From Paenibacillus luteus (lineage in GTDB: Bacteria > Bacillota > Bacilli > Paenibacillales > Paenibacillaceae): DNA of 64,000 nt. Location of the stretch: contig NZ_SKCD01000055.1 of the NCBI RefSeq assembly GCF_006542765.1, positions 124,001-188,000 on the forward strand, in the 5' to 3' direction. The notes under the pieces are model-generated. The model saw only the letters and a list, made by a program, of their open reading frames with translations. It was not told the DNA's origin and did no database searches. The stretch's first letter is position 1. The number at the start of each line of letters is the position of its first letter. Below are positions 10,901-17,156 of the stretch, piece by piece. Both the position numbers and the translations under genes were made by a program.

Positions 10901-11852
10901 TGGAACAACTGCTGATCTGAAAATCAACGTTGGCTTCGGTTCGATTGTATTCAATGCAAGCACACTAAAGGCAATTAGCACGAACACGGATGCGGGCGAT
11001 ATCAGCTTCATTATCTCCAAATCCGAGCTTACGGAAGAGGGCAAGGAAGTATTGGGCGATCGTCCGGTATACGATTTGTCGGTATTCGCAGGACAAACTA
11101 ACATTAGCTCGTTTGGCGGCTCAAAAGTATTTGTATCGTTGCCGTACACGCTGCAAGCTGGTGAAGATGCGAATGCAATTATCGTCTATCATCTGACTGA
11201 TGAAGGCGAGCTGCAAGTCGTTAAAGGTCATTACAATAAGTCTACGGGCGCAGTTGAATATTCAACGGCCCACTTCTCTCAATACATTATTGGCTACAAT
11301 AAAGTTGATTTCTCTGATGTTTCTTCCGCATCTTGGTACGCTTCAGCCATTCATTTCTTGGCAGCGCGGGATATCACGAGCGGAACGGATGATACTCATT
11401 TCAGTCCGAACGCATCTATTACTCGTGGTCAATTCATCGTTTTGCTTCTGAAGGCTTACGGTATTGAGCAGGATGAGGCTGGAGAGAGCAACTTCGCGGA
11501 CGCTGGAAATACGTATTACACCGGCTATCTAGCAGCGGCAAAACGTCTCGGCATCGCAAACGGTTTTGAAGGAAACCGCTTTGCGCCAGACAAGACGATC
11601 TCCCGGCAAGAGCTGTTCACATTGCTCTACCGCGCTCTGGATGTGCTTGATGAGCTTCCGGCAGCACAAGCAGGATCTGCTTCGCTATCCAGCTTTGCAG
11701 ATGCTGAAAAAGTAGCGGATTACGCAGGTGAAGCGTTCAAAGCGCTTGTTGAAGCGGGCGTAATCTCGGGTTCGAATGGCAAGCTTCTGCCGAGCAACGT
11801 ATCGAGCAGAGCGGAAGTTGCGCAGGTGCTTTACAACCTGATTTCCCGTTAA
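7923..11852 (+). CDS. SLH-anchored surface protein with two thioredoxin-like modules
   Basis: The ATG at 7923 has GAGGTG six bases upstream; a GTG nine bases earlier overlaps that site and is less likely. The product is 1,309 aa with a signal peptide (cut near ASA at about 30-33). Residues about 45-290 and 300-515 are an internal duplication. Each copy has a thioredoxin-like strand, turn and helix: FGGSWQPETQ (about 90-99) in the first and IGCAWCGDTQ in the second, where C343-x-x-C346 is the only Cys pair in the protein. Each copy closes with a PF.F.Y..RNKDA.G.P. segment. Several FN3-like beta repeats (PSGLTAV-type starts) and a Gly-rich linker at about 898 follow. A Paenibacillus-type pre-SLH beta domain comes next, then three SLH repeats from about 1127 to the C-terminus, which should bind pyruvylated wall polymer. 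Reductase or disulfide function is inferred from the CAWC motif. Confidence 0.88.
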   Translation: MKKAKKSQRWIALLLAAVLAFPAFGAVSASAADNSEVSATKLDYFGSRYQSLAGKDHVFETLTYYELDYLLRNATDGASAAPDDNYVILFGGSWQPETQAAISYINDVAKEYGVTSIKNFDTKLDGPDGWVDITKANAQPTYEILPGGTVANAAATVTDQQKRTDFSRRYVDLGARYLTNLNDVTSGNLGKVSVTYTGDNSPGTQEVNVVDSPFLFIYNKNNKDADGKPTPIIASLEGISSAGSLAALQNGSGAESYKTALRSVFDKISPAGTKNAKYKVLTNQSYISGSYNEFRSAPTGGSTTVTPVIFNNEDPKIVLDSVTLDELKYMLSTEGTYVFLIGCAWCGDTQGIVKYVNQVANEYGVEKVYNFDAKLDGGIGSAPAYATNPRPAWGDPGGNFLHTRDNSQAITPIYTNLVNTYLQNISSENTKAGNNIIYYQNADAKTNKTPTIASRVQAPFVFVYDNRNKDANGNPAPILGHVEIMGYWRDTNSNAATKSLKVNSLRTLFSRTELKPSGLTAVPPTTRGGNDAKIEGIAKISTIGTNEVISTKSLEYRLKGAADEGYKPVPYKQNDNVSGTAITNLIPGVYEIRYAAKPGFDSENSSYTTLVETLYAPGPAVEIVVPDFQAAPTDLSDLAPESETGKGKIVRIENGVQKSLPAGLEYKLKEAPESAYVPVTSDEISVDPGKDYVIRLAAKIENGISFAPSAAVTVYVRGYKELGKPSALNAVHPSTLLNDDGQIEGLTAGQEYQSEYTLEYKKGSEEGSVYVTVPEAAILAGKLTGLTPDLYSVRYSTYGDFSASPAVELRIKANVASPTGLVGVAPTSTLQNNGKITGVNSALEYRSAGQSTYQAVIGSEISGLLTGDYLVRYKETESTLASSAVSVNVPEYVAPSTPGGNIGGGGGGGTTTPAGITQSGDTVVATIASTVNEESGTAVAVVSASIVTALLDKAKQAEADGKKASLEIKVEDSQQKGDIQVTIPRASFNGLVAGTTADLKINVGFGSIVFNASTLKAISTNTDAGDISFIISKSELTEEGKEVLGDRPVYDLSVFAGQTNISSFGGSKVFVSLPYTLQAGEDANAIIVYHLTDEGELQVVKGHYNKSTGAVEYSTAHFSQYIIGYNKVDFSDVSSASWYASAIHFLAARDITSGTDDTHFSPNASITRGQFIVLLLKAYGIEQDEAGESNFADAGNTYYTGYLAAAKRLGIANGFEGNRFAPDKTISRQELFTLLYRALDVLDELPAAQAGSASLSSFADAEKVADYAGEAFKALVEAGVISGSNGKLLPSNVSSRAEVAQVLYNLISR

Positions 11853-11882
11853 GAGCTTTGGCCAAAATCGTATAAGTGGACG

Positions 11883-11920
11883 AGAATGGGCAGCCCTGGG
11901 CTGCCCATTCTTTCCCTTTT
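11883..11920 (+). terminator. intrinsic terminator after the SLH gene
   Basis: AGAATGGGCAGCC and GGCTGCCCATTCT form a 13-bp stem with a three-base loop. The tail is pyrimidine-rich but interrupted (TTTCCCTTTT). Confidence 0.85.
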
Positions 11921-11957
11921 AACAAACAGAGCAGCAGGAGATAAATTAGATGCACTC

Positions 11958-12024
11958 TAATTCCGACTAAAACAATGGGAAAAACATAAAAACCATTGAC
12001 ATCCGTTTGAGGTGCTACTAAAAT
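11958..12024 (+). promoter_or_regulatory. module B: repeat of the 16-bp box and promoter
   Basis: TAATTCCGACTAAAAC is followed 22 bases later by TTGACA (11996-12001). After a 17-base spacer comes TAAAAT (12019-12024). It has the same order and spacing as module A and drives the Ser-linker gene. Confidence 0.65.
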
Positions 12025-12081
12025 GAGGATACATACTCAATGATGAAGTGCTCGATGACGGCATCTGAGGATAAATCATCG

Positions 12082-12142
12082 ACTGGACCACCAGAGATAC
12101 GATTGGCGTGCGAATGTGCACCCTATTTGTATCTCTTTTTTT
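12082..12142 (+). terminator. module B leader: CTGG hairpin box and intrinsic terminator/attenuator
   Basis: ACTGGACCACCAGAGAT differs from the module A box at one base and starts 58 bases after the -10 (57 in module A). The stem AGAGATAC/GTATCTCT is followed by a run of U. The stem loops of A and B differ, while the box, stem base and position are kept. Confidence 0.7.
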
Positions 12143-12235
12143 ATTTAGACACGCGAACCGAAGCCCAAAAACGAGCAAGGTTTGCGTTGGATTACAAAAG
12201 AGGCTCAATCTGAGCGAAAGGGATGTTAACTATTT

Positions 12236-12919
12236 ATGAAAAAGCTATCATTATTCGTCATTATTGCCGCAGTAGCCTTTTTGGCCTTGACCTATGCCGT
12301 TGTATCTGCCAATAAGAAGGCAGACGAGAGAAATACGACAAGCGACCAAGTCACAGCAACGCCGGAACCTGTCTCCACTGCTTCTGATGCTGTACAGCCT
12401 CCGGCAGAAGAGCAAGTTGCTGTTAAAGAGGCTCTAGTAGAAGCTGCTGGTGCTGTTAATACTGCCCAAAATCAAGCAGAGACAGTTAAAGAAACCACGG
12501 CTGCAGTCGTTCAAGAGGTCAAACTGGAACCGTCTACGGCACCGGCTGTTAAGAAAGACACGCAAACCCAAGCGAAAACGAATGCAGCAGGCATTGCTGC
12601 AAATAAGGCTGAAGAAAAGCCGCAAGCATCGACAGCGCCTGCAGTAAGTGCACCCGCTAATCAAACGGGTACAGGCACACCTAAGGTAAGTTCTCCGACT
12701 GCAACAGAAAAGCCAGTACAGGAGACTAAAATTGTGACGAAGGAAAACACACAACCAGCTACTGCTGCACCTGCCGTGCAAGAAGAGAGTAAAAAATCCA
12801 TTACGTTTACAAAAAAGGAAGAAGTTAAAGTCGTGACACCGGCGGTGACCTCATCCTCATCTTCTTCATCGTCGTCTTCCTCTTCGACATCTGAAGAATT
12901 TTGCGAAGAAGGCTGCTAG
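12236..12919 (+). CDS. membrane-tethered low-complexity protein with poly-Ser linker and C-terminal CEEGC
   Basis: The product is 227 aa. It has one N-terminal hydrophobic segment (residues about 4-24, no lipobox), either an uncleaved anchor or a signal peptide. A long Ala/Thr/Lys/Gln/Pro-rich stretch without globular character follows, then a run of about 12 serines near 205-217. The last residues are TSEEFCEEGC. The only two cysteines are C223 and C227, the latter being the final residue. I recognise no family. The design (anchor, extended spacer, Cys tip) fits a tethered thiol partner. It sits between the CAWC-bearing SLH protein and the TlpA-like thioredoxin, and terminators flank it on both sides. 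Confidence 0.7.
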   Translation: MKKLSLFVIIAAVAFLALTYAVVSANKKADERNTTSDQVTATPEPVSTASDAVQPPAEEQVAVKEALVEAAGAVNTAQNQAETVKETTAAVVQEVKLEPSTAPAVKKDTQTQAKTNAAGIAANKAEEKPQASTAPAVSAPANQTGTGTPKVSSPTATEKPVQETKIVTKENTQPATAAPAVQEESKKSITFTKKEEVKVVTPAVTSSSSSSSSSSSSTSEEFCEEGC

Positions 12920-12949
12920 GAATTAGGCTAGGGTTACTATTTTGAGAGA

Positions 12950-12978
12950 AGGGCGGTCGGTTGACTGCCCTTTTTTTT
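12950..12978 (+). terminator. intrinsic terminator
   Basis: GGGCGGTC/GACTGCCC forms an 8-bp stem with one G-U pair and a GGTT loop, followed by eight T. Confidence 0.92.
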
Positions 12979-13037
12979 CAAAAGGTAAGACTTTATTAGG
13001 TTGTAAGTGATTTTAACGATTATAAGGAGTTAACCCC

Positions 13038-13640
13038 ATGAAAAAGAACATTCTCATCGGAGGCGCAGCGATATTGCTGTTCCTGTTTGTTATTTATACA
13101 ACGAATCAGCAACGTGTAAGCAGTAAGGATAAGGAAACTAGCGAGCCCGTACAGCAAATCGTGGTTGAACAACCCGCAAATAGTCCGATTCCGGTAAGCA
13201 GTATACTTAATGCTTCAGCTACGCTGGCGGATTCGATTGATTTTACATTGACGGATCTAGATGGGAATCAAGTGAATCTCCAAGACTTACGAGGCAAAAA
13301 TGTGTATCTGAACTTCTGGGCCACTTGGTGCAAATGGTGCAAGAAGGAGCTGCCCGATATTAACAAGGTGACGGGCCTTTACAAAGATAAGGATTTGGTT
13401 GTTTTGGCTGTTAGCGTGGGCGAGAATCAGAAGCTGGTGAGCAGCTTTATGCAGGAGCACGGCTATGAGGTGACCACATTGGTAGATCCGGATAAGAAAG
13501 TGGCGGAGGAATACGGGGTGACGGCTCTTCCGGTCTCTATCTTTATCGATAAGAATGGGAAAATAGCCCACCGCAAGTTAGGCACGATGTACGAGGAAGA
13601 ATTAAAAACGGTCATTGATGAGCTTCTGCTGAGAAGCTGA
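13038..13640 (+). CDS. membrane-anchored TlpA/ResA-type thiol-disulfide oxidoreductase
   Basis: The product is 200 aa: an N-terminal anchor helix (about 5-20), a linker to about 65, then a thioredoxin fold of the TlpA/ResA/AhpC-TSA group. The active site is W-A-T-W-C98-K-W-C101 and the cis-proline is P165 (TALPVS). The family catalyses extracytoplasmic dithiol exchange, for example reducing apocytochrome c in ResA. No cytochrome-maturation genes are nearby, so the neighbouring Cys-bearing surface proteins are plausible clients (inference). The ATG at 13038 has AAGGAG 11 bases upstream. The gene has its own terminator. Confidence 0.85.
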   Translation: MKKNILIGGAAILLFLFVIYTTNQQRVSSKDKETSEPVQQIVVEQPANSPIPVSSILNASATLADSIDFTLTDLDGNQVNLQDLRGKNVYLNFWATWCKWCKKELPDINKVTGLYKDKDLVVLAVSVGENQKLVSSFMQEHGYEVTTLVDPDKKVAEEYGVTALPVSIFIDKNGKIAHRKLGTMYEEELKTVIDELLLRS

Positions 13641-13646
13641 TTCGCC

Positions 13647-13676
13647 GCCGCAGGGAGCCGCTCCCTGCGGCTTTTT
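13647..13676 (+). terminator. intrinsic terminator
   Basis: GCCGCAGGGAG/CTCCCTGCGGC, an 11-bp stem with CCG loop, then five T. Confidence 0.95.
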
Positions 13677-13728
13677 ATATTTACTAAGCTGGAATGAAAT
13701 AGCCTTTGTGCTTAGGAGGAAGAAGCCG

Positions 13729-13794
13729 TTGATTTTGCTTTTTCCGGAGCCGTACTTGTATATTAATCGTATAGCTTATATCCTTGAAAAGTGA
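13729..13794 (+). CDS. possible 21-aa leader ORF
   Basis: TTG start with AGGAGG nine bases upstream, 21 sense codons, stop TGA. There is no known homologue, and support is only the ribosome site. It lies in the leader of the GH3 gene. Confidence 0.22.
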   Translation: MILLFPEPYLYINRIAYILEK

Positions 13795-13809
13795 TTCTTT
13801 TGGAGGAAC

Positions 13810-13866
13810 ATGCACGGTTTCGCGGAAAACGAGAATTTTCGAGAAGGGCAAGCTGCCTTTTTATAG
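13810..13866 (+). CDS. possible 18-aa leader ORF overlapping an attenuator-like hairpin
   Basis: The ATG has GGAGG directly upstream. The last codons overlap AAGGGCA/TGCCTTT (13844-13860), a 7-bp stem with one G-U pair followed by T. The arrangement resembles a translated leader over an attenuator for the GH3 gene, whose start is 43 bases downstream. Confidence 0.28.
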   Translation: MHGFAENENFREGQAAFL

Positions 13867-13908
13867 AACCGGCAACAGATTTGGATATGAATATCAGGAG
13901 GAAACAAC

Positions 13909-16695
13909 TTGAGTACACAAAACGTAGGCGTACCATTGGAAGGTTTTGCTGAATTTAGCCGAACCGTAGCCGCAGAAGGCGCGGTATTGTTAAAAAATGA
14001 AGGACAGGTGCTTCCGCTTCGAGATGGCGAGAATGTCGCTATATTTGGCAGAACCCAAGTGAATTACTACCGCAGCGGTACAGGCTCGGGCGGAAGTGTT
14101 CATGTGGCTTATACGACCAACTTACTGGATGGTCTTCGCAGTAAAAAGAATATCGTTGTTAACGAAGAGTTGGCGGCTGTTTATGAGAAATGGATTGAAC
14201 AAAATCCGTTTGATAACGGCGGAGGCGGCTGGGCAGCAGAGCCTTGGCACCAGAAGGAAATGGCATTAACGGACGAGCTCGTGGCGGAAACAAGAAAAAC
14301 ATCGAGTAAAGCGATTATTGTGATCGGTCGTACGGCAGGAGAAGACCAGGATAATGCTGACGAGCCGGGAAGCTACCAATTGACTGCAGATGAGAAAGCG
14401 ATGCTGAAGCAGGTAACGGCTTATTTTGAGCAAACCGTCGTTGTACTTAACGTATCGAACATTATAGATATGAGCTGGATGAACGACCAAAGCTATGCGC
14501 ACCCGATTCCGTGCGTGATTTATTCTTGGCATGGGGGAATGGAAGGCGGCAATGCGATTGCCGATGTGCTTGCCGGAGAAGTGACGCCGAGCGGCAAATT
14601 AACCGATACGATCGCTTATTCGATCAAGGATTACCCGTCGACAAGCAATTACGGCAATGAATTTAAAAACCTGTATCAGGAAGATATATATGTCGGCTAC
14701 CGTTATTTTGAGACATTTTGCCCGGATAACGTGCAGTATGAGTTTGGTTTCGGTTTATCTTATACTTCATTTAGCGTAGAAGCGCAAGAAGCTAGGCTGT
14801 CCACTAAGGCAGGCGAGAGCTACGTTGAAATTGACGTAACGGTAACGAATACGGAATCTGTTTATGCTGGTAAAGAGGTTGTACAAGTGTATTACGAAGC
14901 GCCGCAAGGCAAGTTGGGGCAGCCGGCTAGAGCTTTGGCGGCACTTGGCAAAACAAAGGTGCTTCAGCCAGGTGAATCGCAGCGTCTTACGGTCAGCTTC
15001 CCAGTGCATGCCATGGCCTCTTATGATGACGCCGGTGTCACGGGACATCCTTCCGCTTACGTGCTGGAAGCCGGAACTTACCGTATTTTTGCGGGAACCA
15101 GTGTCAAAAGCCTAACAGAAGTTGGCGTTCAAGGGCAACAGGGTTATTCCGTGGAAACTCTTCAAGTGGTGGAGCAGCTGCAAGAGGCGATGGCGCCGAC
15201 GGAAAGCTTTACGAGAATGAAGCCAGGTAGCCAGAAGGAAGACGGCTCATATGAGCTCACTTATGTAGAGGTGCCGAAGCGTGCTATTTCTTTAGCAGAG
15301 CGGATTGAAGCCAATTTGCCTACAGCGCTTGAGCAAACCGGTAATCAAGGGTACCTGTTAAGAGATGTCTACCACGGGAATATTAGCATGGAAGTCTTCA
15401 TCGCCCAGCTCAGCGACCAGGATTTGGCCGCGATCGTCAGAGGAGAAGGCATGAGCAGTCCGCTCGTTACTCCTGGAACGGCTTCGGCTTTCGGCGGGGT
15501 GAGCGATGGACTGTTCAATTATGGTATCCCGGTTGCTTGTACGTCAGACGGACCTTCCGGCATTCGGATGGATAGCGGACAGAAGGCTACTCAGGTGTCC
15601 ATCGGTACCCTGCTTGCGGCCACTTGGAATGTGGAGCTGGTCGAGGAGCTTTATGTCATGGAAGGCCAGGAATTGGTAAGGAACAACGTAGACACGCTGC
15701 TCGGGCCCGGCTTGAACATCCGTCGCAGCCCGCTTAATGGGCGCAACTTTGAATATTTTTCGGAGGACCCGGTTATTTCGGGCGTATTCGCCGCAGCGTG
15801 CACACAAGGCATTATGAAGGGCGGCTCTAACGCTACGCTGAAGCATTTCGCCTGCAACAACCAAGAAAAGCACCGCAGCAAGGTAGATGCCATCGTATCG
15901 GAGCGCGCGCTTCGGGAGATTTATTTGAAGGGCTTTGAAATTGCCGTGAAGCAAGGCGGCGCCAACTCGATTATGACCTCTTATAATCCGGTTAACGGGC
16001 ATTGGGCGGCTTCCAATTATGATTTGAACACTACGATTCTTCGCGGCGAATGGGGCTTTAAAGGCATTGTAATGACGGACTGGTGGGCCATTATGAATGA
16101 TGTTGTCCATGGAGGCGCCGCTGACCGGAAGTTCACAAACTGGATGGTTCGTGCGCAAAACGACCTGTACATGGTTGTGCCTAACTACGGGGCGGAGATT
16201 AATGGCTGGGATGATAATACGATCGAGTCGCTTGCGGATGGTACGTTGACACGAAGCGAACTTCAACGCTCCGCCATAAACATTTGTGAGTTCATCATGC
16301 ACGCACCGGTCTTCTCTAGAAAGCAGGAGATTATCGAAACGGTAGAAGCCTTCAAGGCAAATTCAGCACTATCATCAGAGCAAGCACAGGTTCTTTCCGA
16401 AAATGCTCAGGTGAAACCTGCAGCAGCCGGTTCGACCTTTATGAAAGTGGATCACGCCGGCCAATACCGGATCATTGTCAGCATCATGTCGCCGGAGCCT
16501 GAACTGGCTCAAAGCGCTTGTAACGTCACGCTGAATGATCAACTGATGACTACTATTCAGACGAATGGGACGGAAGGCAAGTGGATTAAACAGAAGCTTG
16601 TGAAACTCGAGCTGGAAGCAGGACTTTATGAATTGAAACTAGACTTCGTGAAACCGGGCTTGCAGATTGAATGGATTGAATTTAAACAAGTGTAA
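13909..16695 (+). CDS. GH3 beta-glucosidase with permuted domain order
   Basis: The TTG start is set by AGGAGG seven bases upstream. The product is 928 aa without a signal peptide, so it is cytoplasmic. The usual GH3 order is reversed. The GH3 C-terminal alpha/beta sandwich comes first (about 10-260, with EGAVLLKNEG and GEDQDNAD). A fibronectin-like domain follows (about 290-400), then the GH3 N-terminal barrel (about 490-800). The expected nucleophile is D724 in VMTDWWA; SDGPSGIR and GPGLNIRRSPLNGRNFEYFSE are typical substrate-pocket motifs. The last 100 residues form a beta-rich CBM6-like tail. This permuted architecture is known from some Ruminococcus and Butyrivibrio enzymes. It probably hydrolyses imported beta-glucosides. 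Exact substrate is unknown. Confidence 0.9.
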   Translation: MSTQNVGVPLEGFAEFSRTVAAEGAVLLKNEGQVLPLRDGENVAIFGRTQVNYYRSGTGSGGSVHVAYTTNLLDGLRSKKNIVVNEELAAVYEKWIEQNPFDNGGGGWAAEPWHQKEMALTDELVAETRKTSSKAIIVIGRTAGEDQDNADEPGSYQLTADEKAMLKQVTAYFEQTVVVLNVSNIIDMSWMNDQSYAHPIPCVIYSWHGGMEGGNAIADVLAGEVTPSGKLTDTIAYSIKDYPSTSNYGNEFKNLYQEDIYVGYRYFETFCPDNVQYEFGFGLSYTSFSVEAQEARLSTKAGESYVEIDVTVTNTESVYAGKEVVQVYYEAPQGKLGQPARALAALGKTKVLQPGESQRLTVSFPVHAMASYDDAGVTGHPSAYVLEAGTYRIFAGTSVKSLTEVGVQGQQGYSVETLQVVEQLQEAMAPTESFTRMKPGSQKEDGSYELTYVEVPKRAISLAERIEANLPTALEQTGNQGYLLRDVYHGNISMEVFIAQLSDQDLAAIVRGEGMSSPLVTPGTASAFGGVSDGLFNYGIPVACTSDGPSGIRMDSGQKATQVSIGTLLAATWNVELVEELYVMEGQELVRNNVDTLLGPGLNIRRSPLNGRNFEYFSEDPVISGVFAAACTQGIMKGGSNATLKHFACNNQEKHRSKVDAIVSERALREIYLKGFEIAVKQGGANSIMTSYNPVNGHWAASNYDLNTTILRGEWGFKGIVMTDWWAIMNDVVHGGAADRKFTNWMVRAQNDLYMVVPNYGAEINGWDDNTIESLADGTLTRSELQRSAINICEFIMHAPVFSRKQEIIETVEAFKANSALSSEQAQVLSENAQVKPAAAGSTFMKVDHAGQYRIIVSIMSPEPELAQSACNVTLNDQLMTTIQTNGTEGKWIKQKLVKLELEAGLYELKLDFVKPGLQIEWIEFKQV

Positions 16696-16709
16696 GAATA
16701 GATAGACTT

Positions 16710-16748
16710 AAAAGCCGGTATTTCCTAACGTAGGAAATACCGGCTTTT
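16710..16748 (+). terminator. strong intrinsic terminator after the GH3 gene
   Basis: AAAAGCCGGTATTTCCTA and TAGGAAATACCGGCTTTT pair over 18 bp with a three-base loop. The flanking A and T runs would let it work in both directions. Confidence 0.92.
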
Positions 16749-16777
16749 GTTACTTCTATTATGTAAATCCAGCTATA

Positions 16778-17041
16778 GTACAAGCCATTGAAGCATTCGG
16801 GCGAATCGATGTTGTTGTCAATAACGCAGGCATTGGCACCTATTGAGGGGTTATATTATGAGCTTAAGCCGCTTAATATTGAGCTTCGTTTGAGAAGAAG
16901 GATAGCAGCAAGGTTGATGATCCTCAGGATCTCGTCCAGGTGGCCGAACAGTTAGCTGCTGGGGAAATCACAAAATTCAGAACGTTAGTTGGTCCAATTG
17001 CCCAAGGTCTGGTTGCTATGCGACCGCAGAGAACTTTTTGA
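16778..17041 (+). pseudogene. remnant of a short-chain dehydrogenase/reductase (SDR) gene
   Basis: Three SDR pieces survive. AIEAFGRIDVVVNNAGIGTY (frame of 16778) keeps the NNAG motif, then a stop. GLYYELKPLNIELRL (about 16848-16892, another frame) matches the region after the catalytic Tyr/Lys. KKDSSKVDDPQDLVQVAEQL and ITKFRTLVGPIAQG (about 16895-17038) match the C-terminal part. The Rossmann N-terminus and the catalytic YxxxK are missing, so the gene has lost internal segments and cannot be functional. Confidence 0.7.
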
Positions 17042-17083
17042 GTGAAACTTATTTCCAGAGAACTGAACACGCATCATATCGAG

Positions 17084-17108
17084 GAATAGGGCAGAAACTG
17101 CCCTATTC
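17084..17108 (-). terminator. hairpin downstream of the GH9 gene
   Basis: GAATAGGGCAG/CTGCCCTATTC forms an 11-bp stem with AAA loop, 49 bases past the GH9 stop. There is no clear U-tract on either strand, so termination is uncertain. Confidence 0.45.
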
Positions 17109-17156
17109 TGTTCGCTATGATTTGAAGTTGCTGGGATCGTCTGAATGATCGACTAG

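Noticed and set aside
12043-12213. 56-codon open frame running through module B leader and terminator
   Set aside because: Crosses the conserved hairpin box and U-run; no ribosome site; composition looks non-coding.
15544-16302. 252-codon open frame on the minus strand inside the GH3 gene
   Set aside because: Lies fully antisense to a well-supported enzyme core; no ribosome site and no recognisable domain.
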